This document shows, piece by piece, positions 48,746-61,348 of a DNA stretch of 64,000 nt. The stretch is from Acheta domesticus (lineage: Eukaryota; Arthropoda; Insecta; Orthoptera; Gryllidae): contig JAHLJT010004567.1 in the NCBI GenBank assembly GCA_031308135.1, positions 37,708,389-37,772,388 of the forward strand. The letters run 5' to 3'. Within the stretch, counting starts at the first letter, position 1. The number at the start of each line of letters is the position of its first letter. Below the pieces are notes generated by a model. It was not told where the DNA came from and made no database searches. It saw only the letters and a program-made list of their open reading frames with translations. A program made the position numbers and the translations under genes.

Positions 48746-48994
48746 TTATGTTTTTTGACAAATAAATAAATAAAATAAATACGGTCATGCTTAATTTTTT
48801 GAAAATACGAGTAGTTTTTCTTTAATTTTGTGACAAACGTAATAGGCCGCTGTAAATTTACTGCGCTTCGGACAGCTGGATGCGTCGTAAATTAGAATGT
48901 GCAATTTTGTATATTATTTCTTTCTTTGTTTTTTACATTCGAACTTTGTTATAGACTTACACATTAATATTTTAGAAATTGTTTATTTTGAAAT

Positions 48995-49450
48995 ATTTGA
49001 AATAAGTAAAAAGAATTAATAGCTCTCAGAATAGCGACAATGCAGGGTCTGCAACAATGGAATTCACTTTGCGCTCGCGAATATCTGTGAATTAGTGTCA
49101 TTGTTGTGACCTAATGGAGCTGTATGAAAAGGAGTTTTAATTGTATAATTTATGTTGATATTTGCAGGCAAATATTTAGTTTTGCACCAAATGCTGTACC
49201 ATTTGTAGTGAGTAGAGAATTTGTTGCATGGTTTTAAAATACTCTTCCCTAATCATGGCCCAATGGAAGGCATTTCTATATTTCCAGGGTATCAAGCTTC
49301 TTTTTCCAATACAGGGTTACAAAACATTTGCATTCTAGTTTTGTGAAGTTGTAGAATTCGCATAGTTCTAACAACACTGCAATGGAAATAGTGAGTTCCA
49401 AGCGAAGATGTTAGTAGCGCATAAAGTGCAATATTACAGTACTACTTAGC
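48995..49450 (+). repeat. RepB copy, forward
   Basis: It mirrors 8460-8950 on the other strand. It contains tgtatgaaaaggagttttaa, accatttgtagtgagtagag and ccaatacagggttac. Confidence 0.7.
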
Positions 49451-49454
49451 TGTT

Positions 49455-49546
49455 TCCTCTAATACGGGAAAGTAAGTGCTGTTGTAGCACCACTAGTTTA
49501 AATTGACGATTACTCTGTCGATCGGGCTCTAGTCGAAGCTTTGAAA
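49455..49546 (-). repeat. RepA remnant, left of insertion
   Basis: The end motif tgttgtagcaccactag is followed by tcgggctctagtcgaagctt. The rest of the copy continues on the far side of the inverted-repeat element, at 52118-52280. Confidence 0.65.
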
Positions 49547-52117
49547 GGGTCCCCCCCGATAAGATAGTAAAAAGTTCCCCTCAACCAAATTACATATGAG
49601 TGGTTACACTATAATTCTAACATAAAAATAATATTTATGAAAGGTTTCGTAGCCTCCGTCCTACCACCCACACCCCTATACAGCCAAAAACGTGTTTTTT
49701 TAATTTCAATTTTTTTCGACAAACTGAACACTATTTTATCAGACTGAAAAAAATATGATAAATAAGACCACAACTTGGACTATCAGAAAAATATTTTTCA
49801 ATATTTTCTCAGGCCCAAATTCGAACACAAAAAAATATTTTCGAAAAAAATATCAAGAAATATTTTTTACTGTGTCTTAGAAGCCTGGAACAGGCTCGAA
49901 AAAAATGTCAAAGGTTCCTCTTCACACACAAATTGTTATTTATTTTTTCAGATTTTTCCGATTTCTGGGCTGTAGTTAAAAAAAATAAAAACCATTTTCC
50001 CGCCTTTAAAACACCTGGACTTTCAATATACTTTGAAACTGACTGCAACGGTTCTCTGCATTTATTTTAGTGTTTATTATACCTTTGTATACATTGCTGT
50101 ATCACCCAATAAAGTTTTGATTTTGGAATATACTTACGAAGTATCATTTTTAAAGCTTTCTAATCGTTTGCATAAGTAATCGTATGCGACGGAAAGACGA
50201 TAGTTTTGGCAATTTATAAGAAACAATCGACACAAGACCTTGTAAGTGTGATACTGGTGGATAAAGAATTACACCCCATCCTACATCAAACAGATTTTAG
50301 AAGAAAAAATAGAAGTTTTCAGATTATGACATACAAAAAAAGATTATTGCAACACACATTATAATGGTAAATAACTCGGAAGCGATGCTTCCTAGGTCTT
50401 TTAAACCATGTTTGCTTGTCTCATGGGGACACGCCTTTTTTTGAGAACAAGTAAATTCTAACACACATGTTTTGGGGGACGGGTAGATGACAAATGGGGA
50501 AATGATAAGGGACATTTCGTGTACAGTATAGATGGGGGACAGTGGGGAAGTGAAGGGGAACATATTAGGCCCCGATTATGTTGTTGGGATGTATTTTTCA
50601 AAATACCACTTTCATGATCGTCCCATTTTACAATTTTCCATATTAGTTCTTTTGGGTGTGCCTTTTCCGTAGCACAGATGGACAGAAAAGAGAAGCCGAT
50701 ATCAATGTAAAATTAAATTGAAGGAAAATACTGAAATTATCTTTCACGATAAAATTAACGGGACTATTTTATTTTCTGTGAATTTTTATCTCAACGCTCA
50801 GCAATATTGGAATGAATTCTCTCGCACAGTACCGGGTCTATAATACCGTAAACTACTTTTCGGGGGATGAGCGTTTGCAGTTGGGTGCTACATTAAATCA
50901 ATTTTCAATTTTCGTACAATTATTATTTACAAAGAGCAGAGTTTTCGCACGTGTACAGATTGTACGAGTGTCTCCATATTTATAAGTATACAAGAACAAA
51001 TACTTAGGTAAAGGAAAAGACAACTTTTTCTCTAGTCTGAAACAATCTACAGACGTGAGACCACAGGCTTCTGCAACCAATGCGTTACTATTTATCTGTC
51101 CGGGAGGCGCCGCGTTCTAGGCTCAGTTGTCAACGTTTTAGCTGCTATTCTGTGGCCTTCCTCCTCAAGCAAGGTCGCACGTGCTTAGGACGCTGCAACT
51201 GCCGAACTGCCAAGTGGTTGACTACAAATGTCTTAGTTTTTTTAAAAACTATGACCCAACTATTAAAAAAATATGAAAAACATTCACTAGCATTCTGAGA
51301 TCAAGTTTTAAGATTATTTTCGTGCCAGTGTCTGTGCTCTAAGACAAGTAAAACAGTTCTTGTAAATCTGGATTTAACCTCTTCCCCTTCATTTTTCCAC
51401 ATGTCCCCCAATTATCCCTCAAATATGACGGAATTATTATTTAATAAACTGCCAAACACTATTATCTTTCCTTAGCGTATGATATTCTCATACAAAGGAT
51501 TAGAAAGCTTTAAAAATGATACTTCGTAAGTATATTCCAAAATCAAAACTTTATTGGGTGATACAGCAATGTATACAAATGTATAATAAACACTAAAATA
51601 AATGCAGAGAACCGTTGCAGTCAGTTTCAAAGTATATTGAAAGACCAGGTGTTTTAAAGGCGGGAAAATGGTTTTTATTTTTTTTAACTACAGCCCAGAA
51701 ATCGGAAAAATCTGAAAAAATAAATAACAATTTGTGTGTGAAGAGGAACCTTTGACATTTTTTTCGAGCCTGTTCCAGGCTTCTAAGACACAGTAAAAAA
51801 TATTTCTTGATATTTTTTTTCGAAAATATTTTTTTGTGTTCGAATTTGGGCCTGAGAAAATATTGAAAAATATTTTTCTGATAGTCCAAGTTGTGGTCTT
51901 ATTTATCATATTTTTTCAGTCTGATAAAATAGTGTTCAGTTGTCGAAAAAAATTGAAATTAAAAAAACACGTTTTTGGCTGTATAGGGGGTGTGGGTGGT
52001 AGGACGGAGGCTACGAAACCTTTCATAAACATTATTTTTATGTTAGAATTATAGTGTAACCACTCATATGTAATTTGGTTGAGGGGAACTTTTTACCATC
52101 TTATCGGGGGGGAACCC
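49547..52117. mobile_element. 2571-bp element with ~625-bp terminal inverted repeats
   Basis: 49547-50170 is an almost exact reverse complement of 51490-52117. Both arms start GGGT(T)CCCCCCCGATAAG and both encode the same 66-residue ORF shadow. Flanking 8-mers ctttgaaa and ttttgaaa suggest an 8-bp target duplication. The interior (50171-51489) has no transposase-like ORF; a GC-richer patch lies at 51080-51240. It is inserted in a RepA copy. The class is uncertain: hAT-like if the 8-bp duplication is real, otherwise a foldback-type element. Confidence 0.8.
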
Positions 52118-52290
52118 TTTTGAAAGAGATTCTATAAAATTTGGGGGTACTTTTCATGAAGCCAGCCGGGCATTTTCAACATTTTTAAATAAACGGCTCC
52201 ATTTTTAAACTAATTTCTTGTAAGAATAGAATAAGATACACTTATGAAGGTGGGATACGTTCGATTTTCATGGTAAACGTCAAATGCAAC
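52118..52290 (-). repeat. RepA remnant, right of insertion
   Basis: It continues agattctataaaatttgggg, acttttcatgaagcc and aaacggctccatttt from the left remnant. Confidence 0.65.
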
Positions 52291-52309
52291 CTGCTACACA
52301 CACGGCAGC

Positions 52310-52640
52310 ATTTTGGATCTATATCGTTAAATAACTCCTAAACAAGGCGCTCTAGAGCCTTAAAAACTAAAATAAGAAACGTTTCTCACTCCGCAATCTA
52401 CAGAATGAACTCTTCCTGAACATTCTATTACATTTTTGCTGGTCCGGCGCTTCCCGATGTTACCTCACCTGCTCAGAAACGTGAAAGAGTCTGCAAGTAA
52501 ATGTGAATGAGAGGGACAGAGAGTGGCAGAGACACACAGAGACAGACAGGGACAGGGTGAAGGAGGGACCGAACCCTAAGACCTCTCAGTCAAAGGCTCT
52601 GCAATGACATCAGTTGATGTTCTGAGCCACCTTTGCCGGT
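52310..52640 (-). repeat. RepC copy with a tRNA-like head (SINE candidate)
   Basis: On the minus strand, 52640-52559 reads ggtggctcagaac (A-box-like), then agcctttgactgagaggtc, then gggttcggtccct (B-box-like). A purine/pyrimidine simple tract and the RepC body follow (52500-52310). This order fits a SINE with a tRNA-related head. The spacing between the boxes is longer than in a normal tRNA, so it is not a functional tRNA. Confidence 0.5.
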
Positions 52641-52876
52641 TTGTAAAATGGATTTTAGCAGATACTAGATAGGAGTACGTTTTTTATTCGACAAAATCAT
52701 ATATAAGGATTAATACAATATAAGGGTGACGTATAATACAAACTAAGAAATATAAGTGTGTAAACCAGAACAAATGTTACATATTCATAATTGAATGGTG
52801 TTCTGTTTCAAGCAGTTTCATGAACAGAAATTTGTTCAGGATTATTGAACAACTGAGAATTTATAGCTTCCAGAAC

Positions 52877-52888
52877 AATAATATAATA

Positions 52889-52951
<63 letters not shown>
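52877..52951. repeat. (AAT)n microsatellite
   Basis: About 22 aat units after an imperfect start. A second short run lies at 53093-53127. Confidence 0.97.
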
Positions 52952-53199
52952 TTTGGAACAGCCCACATTTTGCGCAAAGTATTGTAGAGGCACCGACAGT
53001 CCTTAGATCTGCTCCTTAGGTAGCTGGTTGCAACCTGGAGTAGATTTCATATTCAGCCGACACATAACATCTTTAGTCGTGATATAGAGGAGTAATAATA
53101 ATAATAATAATTATTATTATTACTATTTGTGTAAATCTTTTCGTAATCGGGAATGGGAAGTAGCTCTTTTCTGGGGATGTTCCGAGAGGAGCGGTGTAC

Positions 53200-54120
53200 A
53201 CCGCGAGGTGCCCTGGGAAGATAGATGGCAATAGATGGCAGAGGGAAAAAGGGCTGGGCAAAACCGAAAAGCTGGCCCACACTCAAGGAAACTACTAGTT
53301 CGAGAAAGTCGGTCCCATTCTGTAGCACCAATAGTTTTTCTAGTTTTTTGGCTCGAATAAATACACCAATGGCGCATGTTATATTTTCAGGATAACCTAT
53401 ATATTTTTATTAATTGCTGTAACTAAATTTTTTTGGGGTCCCACCAAACATAAATTATTAAAGACATATTTCCTTTGATGAAATCTGTTCTTCAAAATTA
53501 GATCATTAAATAATGTCACGTGCATTGTTTTCGAAAATATTATGTTTTCGCATAATTTTGAGTGAAATTGTACACTTAAAAAAGCAAAATTCTCAAGATT
53601 TTCTCAAAAGTGGTTTTATTTCCACATTCTCGTCCTTACTTCCTAAGAAGAGAAAGTATTGCAATCGCTAGAAAACGGCGAATTTTCAAGAGGAAAAATT
53701 CTTTTTACGGGCCCTCGAACGAAAAAGTGGATAAATATTGTTCCTTTACTCAGCAAACTTCCCCGAACATGTTGTCTAGTCAGAATCCATTTTGCCGAAA
53801 AAACGATCGTTGGCAATACTTATGTCTGTCTGTCCGTTCTTCCATTTTTTCCTCGTTTGTATCAAAGGATGCCGAATTTTTTTTTTCCACGGATAGAACG
53901 TTTTTTTTCCATGGATTTTTCCACGAATATAACGAGGAACACTTAAAAAATAGCGCAGGTCTAATTTTCGTTGAACTCTCTGAAATTTCGTTAATTGAAA
54001 ACTTGCGAGAAAGTATGTGCTGTTGAATCGAGATCTACAATACATTTTTTCTGCCAAAAGATCGGTGTTTTTCGCTTCAAACTCTCCCAATTCTATGTAT
54101 GTAGTATGCGAGAAAGTTAA
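53200..54120 (-). repeat. RepA fragments, reverse
   Basis: An end fragment (53215-53340, with cccattctgtagcaccaat) is followed by diverged inner and terminal pieces (53440-54120), including gtccgttcttcc and gtatgcgagaaagtta. The ORFs at 53610-54090 are repeat translations. Confidence 0.6.
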
Positions 54121-55147
54121 AAATGAGTATTAAAAAAAGAAAATAAAAATTACGATGTTGGTAAGAATTACAATGGATGCAAATTAAGTGGCTGTTCAGC
54201 ATCATAAAAAAATGGTATTGAAGAAATGTGTACATCAAATAGTAGATAAGAATTATAATTTTAAAATAATTATTTTTAAACAAGTAACCAACACTTCTAC
54301 AATTCTTTTCTTTAATTTTTCCAGTATCATAATATCATTTTGTATTTTCCTTTCAAAAGTTAGGATTTATCAATGGGAAAATCTTTTTTTACAGCTATAG
54401 AAATAATTTTGAGCTTTACAATCATTCACATTTCTTTCAGAGAACTATCTCTTAGAATTCACAAAATTTATTTCAAAAAATATTCTCAGATTGATTAAAC
54501 ATCCAAAAGAGAATTACGTTTATAGCTTCCTCTTGCAAAACTTGTCTCATTCTGTTTCTTTCCATTTTTGAGCTTCCCATAAGGGATAGCTGGTACAACT
54601 TGCCCCAGACCCCCCACTTAATTGGTCCCCAAAAAGTATTTCTAATCCTTCATGGATCCCTAAAAATTACTTCTAAATCAGTGATGAAAGATCAGAAAAA
54701 GATTTAGGCATTCACTTCGAAATAAGAAGCAATTTGTAAGGGAATTAAACTATAAAAATGTACACAAAATTTATTTTTTTCAATACTTTTTTTTGTTGAA
54801 GATGATGAACATTTAACTGCAGTTGTACCATAATTAATTTCTAACATGCAAGGAAACTTTTGTTTGAAATATGGACTGGATCTAGTTGCTTTCTCCATGT
54901 GCCCATGCTTCCTAAATATTATTACAGGATTAATAATTACTTGTGCACTGATTTCTCAAAATTTATTCATCCCATTCCAAACTTCTGAATACACATAATT
55001 AAGTAATTAATGAATTTGGTAACTCCAGCCATAAAGTGTCATTTTCCTCTAAATTTGATTATTCAGTTTTTGATTTTTCCCTTCAATAGCAAGGCTTGTA
55101 AGTTCATAGGCATAACTTTAAATGTAAACAAATATATTGATTTAGAC
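54121..55147. other. Intergenic, nothing recognised
   Basis: AT-rich DNA without convincing ORF or repeat. From here to 58.7 kb no RepA copy was seen. Confidence 0.5.
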
Positions 55148-55464
55148 CAGGGCTGTCCAACTTCGAAGGGCTTACGGGCCACATATCAAATTCTAGTTAA
55201 GCCATGAGCCGCACCATAATTTAAGATGGATTTTACCCAACTACTGAGTTTGTACTGAAACATATATTAGATACAACTTTTATTCAACATACTTAATGAT
55301 TAATGTACATATGTGAAAATTAATATATTAAATAAAAATAAGATGAATTGTGCAATTGTACTGTATTTGGTTGGTATAATAAAATTTTTCAAAGCAGTCG
55401 CAGGCCACACAAAAAGATCCGGTGGGCTGTATGCAAACCCTGGGCTGCCAGTTGGAAAGCCCTG
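55148..55464. mobile_element. hAT-type MITE, 317 bp
   Basis: The ends CAGGGCTGTCCAACTTC and, inverted, CAGGGCTTTCCAACTGG are imperfect inverted repeats. The flanking 8-mers atttagac and atttagag match at 7 of 8. There is no ORF. Confidence 0.85.
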
Positions 55465-55654
55465 ATTTAGAGTATCTACCAAAACTGGCTAAGCAATATA
55501 TTAATGTTGGATATGTTAATTAAGGCTAAAATTAAAAGATCAATTTATTTAAACTGCAATTGGGTGTAACCTGGTGACAGTTAATTACATAAATAAGGTA
55601 ATATAGTTTCATGCAGAAAGTATAATATATATGGGAATAATAATAATGCTAAAC

Positions 55655-55695
<41 letters not shown>

Positions 55696-58600
55696 TAAAA
55701 ATTGATTTTTCATAACACATTAAATTACAAGAAGAAAAAGAAATGTCTAAACCTAAAACTTCACTGAATGTTTGTACAATTAAGACCTCACTGCTTGACC
55801 TTCACTTTACTGTATTTCAGTTCACTACAACACTGAAAACACTTCATTATTTCTCTGCTCTAAACTACACAATACCTCATTTCACTTTAATACTTAATAT
55901 TCTCAATTAATGCCCTCATAAACTTAGGAATAGCCTAAATTAATTTCCTAAACTGTCGGAAACTTTGAGGAAAAGGTTCAAACATTTTTACAGGCAATGT
56001 AAAACCTGTAATCTTATGCAAAATTTGACTAAGTATTATAACCAACTCTCTATCAATTAATGACACATAACTACTGTATTAACTACTGTTAACTCTATGT
56101 CCAAAAAACTGAGTCACTAATGACCTCAGTTGACGATGCGAATATAAATAAATCAAGGGGGGAGTGATTTCACAGGAACGCTAATTCTTATAAAAATTGA
56201 TAAATAATTAATTTTCTGGGGTAAATCATAATTGGTTTATTGAGAATGGATTCAAACCTGTCTTAAGTTCCCAACATCCTGTAAACTGCAACCACCAAAT
56301 CTCACTTAAAAACAGAAAAATCTTCATTTTATACAAACTTAAAATTGCATTTATAAAAAATCATTTAACCTCTTTATTATTACAGCGACAGAATCGGAGG
56401 TTTGAGGAGAAGTAAATCCATAAAGAATAGATATAATATAGAATATAGTAGAATAGAAATAATATAAAATAATATAGAAAAATTTAAAGTCATGACACTT
56501 TATGTAATTATTAATATCATACAATGGCATGCTAATAACTTTAAAAAATCGAATGTATATTTATAAATCTCCTGAAGATGAGTGAACCCACACACTTGAA
56601 ACATCGAGAATAAAACTCAGCACATATTCAAGTACATAATACATATGCAATAAAACATGCACTTTATAAAATAAAACCTGAAAATAAATTATTGACCAAA
56701 TATACAATAAATCCATAAAGGAATAGACTTAAATATTTTTCTAATGGTTTGAAATTTGATGGATTATACTTTATAAACTTTAAAAAAAATGTCCTTTGCT
56801 CTTTTTTATTAAAACTCTTGTATCTTAGGACACAACTATCTCTTTGTTATGAAAGTAGTAATTTGTTACAACAAGCCATTGCGCTAAGATATTTTTGACA
56901 CACAGATATGCCATCAATGTATTGTTGAGTACCCCATACTTTGGCCTATAACATTGCTTGTAGACCTATACATTGGATATGGGAAGCAAGTGGCAACTTG
57001 CTGGAGGCCCACATATTAAGCAGAAGCATAGTAACATTTTGAATAAAATTAATGGATTCATCAAACAGTATTTTTTTAAACGTGGACAAAACTCAGACAT
57101 ACAGCTAAAGTAATGTTACTCTGTGGAAGGAAATGTGATTATTACAGAGAAAGAAACAGATGCATAACTGAAGCAGCGAAAAATAAGATCCCCTACTTTA
57201 CATCTATATTAAAATTGTTGATAAAAACAAATGAAGTGGCAGGGGCATGCTCAAAATATTGGGAAGATAATGCCTACCGTCAAACACAAATTAAGAGGAA
57301 GTAGGAAAAAAGAATTGATAAAAAAGGCTGGAACACCTCAGTGATGACTTGAAGAGATACTAATATAAGGAATATGCTGCAAGGTCAGTATCTCATGTCA
57401 ATGAGAGAGTGAATATACACTTTTGTTACAATAAACTTGAAACTACATTTGAACTTTACTAATAGATTTCTGTAATTGTAGCTTTCCAAATTTTTTTGTC
57501 TGATCCAATATATTAACAATTCCCACTCTTAAAATTTGAAGTCACAACAGGCACTAAACTTGTTTACCACCAATAGGTTCCAGGCTAAATCCAGAATATT
57601 CATATGGAATTTGCATTGAAAATTTTTTATTTAAAAAAATGTCTCATTCTGTTTTCTTCATAATTCACTCATTGTTTCCCATTCTCTATTTTTATCATTC
57701 ATTACTGATTGGCCTGGTACCTGTGAAAGTAAGGCTTAGCTTTGATGGTATGCAAACGACAGTCCATTCTTTCCCTCATTATCAAACTAGCAACTATCAG
57801 CTTCTTCTATCAGTTTTAAAATCATTCAAAAATAACTAGAATAAAAATGAAGAGATAAGCATATAAAATTCAGACACTAAATATCACAATAAAATAATAT
57901 TGTGATAACACATTTTCAAGGATATCAATTTTATTATCTGAAAATCTGGACTTGGGTAATTCATCCAAAGTAAACTTTCAAACTCTACTTAAAAAAATAA
58001 GGGTGAATGACAAACAAAAAAAAGTTGTTTGCTAAAAAAAATTATAAAAAATAATGATCCTACTTGATTAACATTTTATTTAGTAAACTTGGATATGAAA
58101 TAAGAAGAAATCTCAAAAATAACTATCTCTAAATGCTTATTACTGATGGTCTTTTACTAAATTGTTACACAGTCAATAAATATTATGCTTTATTTAATGA
58201 AGAAAGGCCAAGTTGCAATTTGAAGAGCATATGATGGCTTGCTTCTAACTTTTGAGAGTTCATGTTTCAATAGAGGGGAGATGTTAGTCTTTCTTTAAAT
58301 CTTTTATGAACACATATGAAATGAATTTACTACCTTACTGAAATACTTATCTAATCCCTATACTTGCATTTCAATGTGATATGGGACAATTAATATTTGA
58401 GAACACTAAGAAAGGTGGGTGTGTACTGTGCAGTTTATCACAAATTGAATATCTTCCCAAACATCAGGTTGCAGGCATGCACTAAACAATATCTAAGAAA
58501 TAACAAAAAAAATTACATACGATTTAATGATTTATTTGGTCCCTAAAATTTGCTTTTAGTATCACATAAATCTACTTTGATTTATTACTTCTAACTTGAA

Positions 58601-58714
58601 AACGATTTCCTTCCATTTAGTCTTTGGACAGAAACAAGAGGCAAAAAATTGTTTTGCAAGTAGGTAAATCAAAAATTTTGAAAAAAATAAATGAGAAACA
58701 GTGAAACATTATAA
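55465..58714. other. Intergenic, low repeat density
   Basis: It contains an (AAT)n microsatellite at 55650-55695. ORFs at 57113-57304 and 57639-57839 have no family features. It is the 3' flank of the 833-codon gene on the minus strand. Confidence 0.5.
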
Positions 58715-58720
58715 TTTATT
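58715..58720 (-). promoter_or_regulatory. Polyadenylation signal AATAAA
   Basis: The plus strand reads tttatt; on the minus strand AATAAA lies ~127 bases after the stop of the 833-codon gene. Confidence 0.5.
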
Positions 58721-58846
58721 AACAAATATAATGTGTTTAACCTTAAGGAATGTATCGAACAAAAAATTGATATTCTATTATCATTCAACAAGGCTCTTAC
58801 ACAATAAGTACTATACATAATTAAATGTTTCCAACATAATCGTTAT

Positions 58847-61348
58847 TCACAAGTTCTTTTCTTCTGCGTATGACATCAATATTCTCACAATAGCAGATGC
58901 TGAACACATTTGATCAACACTTGTTTGCTCTACTTCAGAGATAATCTTTTCTAATATTTTGTACAGTTGATTTGATTCATACTTGTCAAGTTTGTCTTGT
59001 AAAGACTTAATAACAAGGTCTTTTGATTCCAAAATACCTTTTACATGTTCAAACACAGTAGCTGAATTCTGAAGCTCCCTCACTGCTGCTGCAAGAGTTT
59101 CTGATTCTTTGAGTAATTCTGAAGAATGAACATTTGACCAGCCAAAACCAGAATATTCTTCTTTGGCTGGTAAAGAACTTTCCGAGTACACTGTGTTGTC
59201 AGGTTCTTCTATGGAAAGATCACAATCTGAAAACTGTGAAGTTTCTGAAATGTTAGAACTGAAATGAATAAATTTGGAGGAGTTATCTTCATCACAAACA
59301 ACTGATTTCTCACAATCAACTTCATTATCACCCTGATTTTGATCCTGCCTTTCTGGTTCATTTATGTTCAATATGTCATTGTAAGTCAAAACACAATCTT
59401 CCAAAACAGGTTCTGATGCTAATACATATGATAAATCTGGCTCACTGAGTTTTGCAGTATTATTGCTTATAATACGAGTGGTAGTTGTATTACTTTCATT
59501 ACTAATACAATCTAATGACTTGTGAATGGATTCTGTTGTTCTGTTTGATACTAAAGAGTATCCGTTATAATGTGATGATTCCGTTTTTCCACTCAGTGAA
59601 CTGTTTTTCTTCACTTTTGTTGTTTTATTGTTTCTTCTACAGTTTTTTCTTTTGGAGGCAGGTACAAGTTGTCGCTTTGTGCCTCCTTCTTGGAACTCAG
59701 GAACTAGACAATCATTATTCTGAACACTGGGCCCAGTAGGTTGTTTATCCACATTTATCTGTTTCTTTCTTCTGTAATTTCTTTTGCCTTTCCCTCTCAA
59801 ATTACTCTTCTTTGCTTTGCATCCACAATAAACGACTTCTTTTTTCAACAAATTAATTTTCATTCGGAGTGGTGAGTTATTCACAATTGATTTTGTGGCA
59901 TTATCAGTCTCACAAGTCATTGTTTCAAGATTCTTTTGTGTGATGTCTTCTGCAAGAGAGTTGGTGGTATCTTTGAAAATTATATTTGAATTTTTCAAAT
60001 AAAGATTTTCTGTGGATAATAATGAATCTTGATCACATTTACTGTCAGTATTCTTTATTTGGTTGCAATTAAATTTATAGTCTTTTTGATTTCTACTTTG
60101 TTTTGTGTAAAGATCTTCATCAGCCAAATTATGTTTTTCAGAATCATGATAATCTTCCTCAAATGTAGAATCCTGCAACTTGTTTTTTCTCTTCCTTCTA
60201 GGTCTTTTACTTTTGTTTCCCTTATTGTTTATTTCAAGTTTATTTTGTACAGTATGATCTGACAACATATGCCCATCCAGAACTTCATGTAATGGTATTT
60301 TTTCTTGCCTAATTAACATATTATTATTTAATTCATTCGCACTGCAATGTTTATTTGGGTTCTCATCTACAGGAGTAGTAATTAATGTCTTATTTGAGTT
60401 CATCTCTTGGAAATGTTCAAAAGTATCAAGCATTTCACTACAGTTTTTTGACTTACGCCTTTTCGTAACTCTTCTTCTTTTATCACACACCATTTTGGAC
60501 TGATTTTTGCGCTTCTTCTGAACAGAATGAACTTCTGCAGCAGAAGCTTCTGATACTTTAGATAGTGGTGCAGGTAAATCAGATAAACTTGGAAAATTAT
60601 AACCATTATGATTACTTAACTTTGAATTTTCCTCTGTTATTCTGCTTTCTGACACTGTGGAATCTTCGCAAATCATGCTTGTCTGTAATTCAAGAAACTC
60701 AGTTGGGCAATTAATGATATCACCACACATTTGCACTGCGGTTGCATCTTTTATAGTAAATACAGAACTTCCACAATTATTTTCATTGAACTGGCTTGGA
60801 AATGAACTGTTTATCTCTGGTTCTTCATTCCATTTGAAGTCACTTACATTATGAGCAATATTTTCATGAGGTTCAAAATTATCAAAAGCTAATGAAGATA
60901 TCAGTTCTGATGAATCTGTTGCGCCAGTTATATTTTCCCAACTTTTATTTACATGATCTTGAAGAAACAATTCAGGATCATTTAAAACATTCTCAAATAT
61001 TTTATTTTGGTATGAATCAAACAAAGAATCACACCATTTGAAGTCTCTGTCTCTGATTTCCTCCATTTCTTCCTTTTTATCAAACTGAGCCAATTCAAAC
61101 TCATCACTTTGTCGAATATTTTTCGGAAATGTTAAAATGTCAAAATTATCGCTTCTATCATGAAACTCTTGCGTGAATTCTGAACTGTCGATGGCTTCCT
61201 GTTGTCCTTCAATGTCAATGACGGAATTTGCGAAACGTGCATTTGCGGTTTTCTTTTCATGATTACAGATGTCATTAGTGAATTCTGCTTTTCCGCTCTG
61301 GTCACTTTCAGAATTGCCCTTGATGAGAAAAGCCTCCTTCGTGAACAT
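58847..61348 (-). CDS. Uncharacterised 833-residue disordered, lysine-rich protein
   Basis: A single uninterrupted frame of 2502 bases, far longer than chance allows in this AT-rich DNA. ATG at 61348 is the first in frame after an upstream in-frame TAG near 61460. The protein is rich in Asn, Ser, Asp, Glu and Lys with few hydrophobic stretches, so it is probably mostly disordered. Four basic clusters look like nuclear localisation signals: ~277-303 (DKRRRVTKRRKSK), ~377-390 (KSKRPRRKRKNK), ~502-530 (RGKGKRNYRRKKQ, preceded by CGC) and ~557-581. The last ~89 residues are different: ordered, heptad-like helix (KESETLAAAVRELQ ... SKDLVIKSLQDKLDKYE ... LYKILEKIISEVEQ), plausibly a coiled coil for dimerisation. 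I infer a nuclear or chromatin-associated protein. No named family is recognised. No intron interrupts the coding part; non-coding 5' exons are possible. Confidence 0.85.
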   Translation of the reverse strand: MFTKEAFLIKGNSESDQSGKAEFTNDICNHEKKTANARFANSVIDIEGQQEAIDSSEFTQEFHDRSDNFDILTFPKNIRQSDEFELAQFDKKEEMEEIRDRDFKWCDSLFDSYQNKIFENVLNDPELFLQDHVNKSWENITGATDSSELISSLAFDNFEPHENIAHNVSDFKWNEEPEINSSFPSQFNENNCGSSVFTIKDATAVQMCGDIINCPTEFLELQTSMICEDSTVSESRITEENSKLSNHNGYNFPSLSDLPAPLSKVSEASAAEVHSVQKKRKNQSKMVCDKRRRVTKRRKSKNCSEMLDTFEHFQEMNSNKTLITTPVDENPNKHCSANELNNNMLIRQEKIPLHEVLDGHMLSDHTVQNKLEINNKGNKSKRPRRKRKNKLQDSTFEEDYHDSEKHNLADEDLYTKQSRNQKDYKFNCNQIKNTDSKCDQDSLLSTENLYLKNSNIIFKDTTNSLAEDITQKNLETMTCETDNATKSIVNNSPLRMKINLLKKEVVYCGCKAKKSNLRGKGKRNYRRKKQINVDKQPTGPSVQNNDCLVPEFQEGGTKRQLVPASKRKNCRRNNKTTKVKKNSSLSGKTESSHYNGYSLVSNRTTESIHKSLDCISNESNTTTTRIISNNTAKLSEPDLSYVLASEPVLEDCVLTYNDILNINEPERQDQNQGDNEVDCEKSVVCDEDNSSKFIHFSSNISETSQFSDCDLSIEEPDNTVYSESSLPAKEEYSGFGWSNVHSSELLKESETLAAAVRELQNSATVFEHVKGILESKDLVIKSLQDKLDKYESNQLYKILEKIISEVEQTSVDQMCSASAIVRILMSYAEEKNL

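Noticed and set aside
52559..52640. Functional tRNA gene
   Set aside because: The spacing between box-like words is too long, no acceptor stem pairs cleanly, and the segment continues into a dispersed repeat.
52808..52993. 61-codon poly-Tyr ORF
   Set aside because: It is a translation of the (AAT)n microsatellite. The same applies at 17014-17258.
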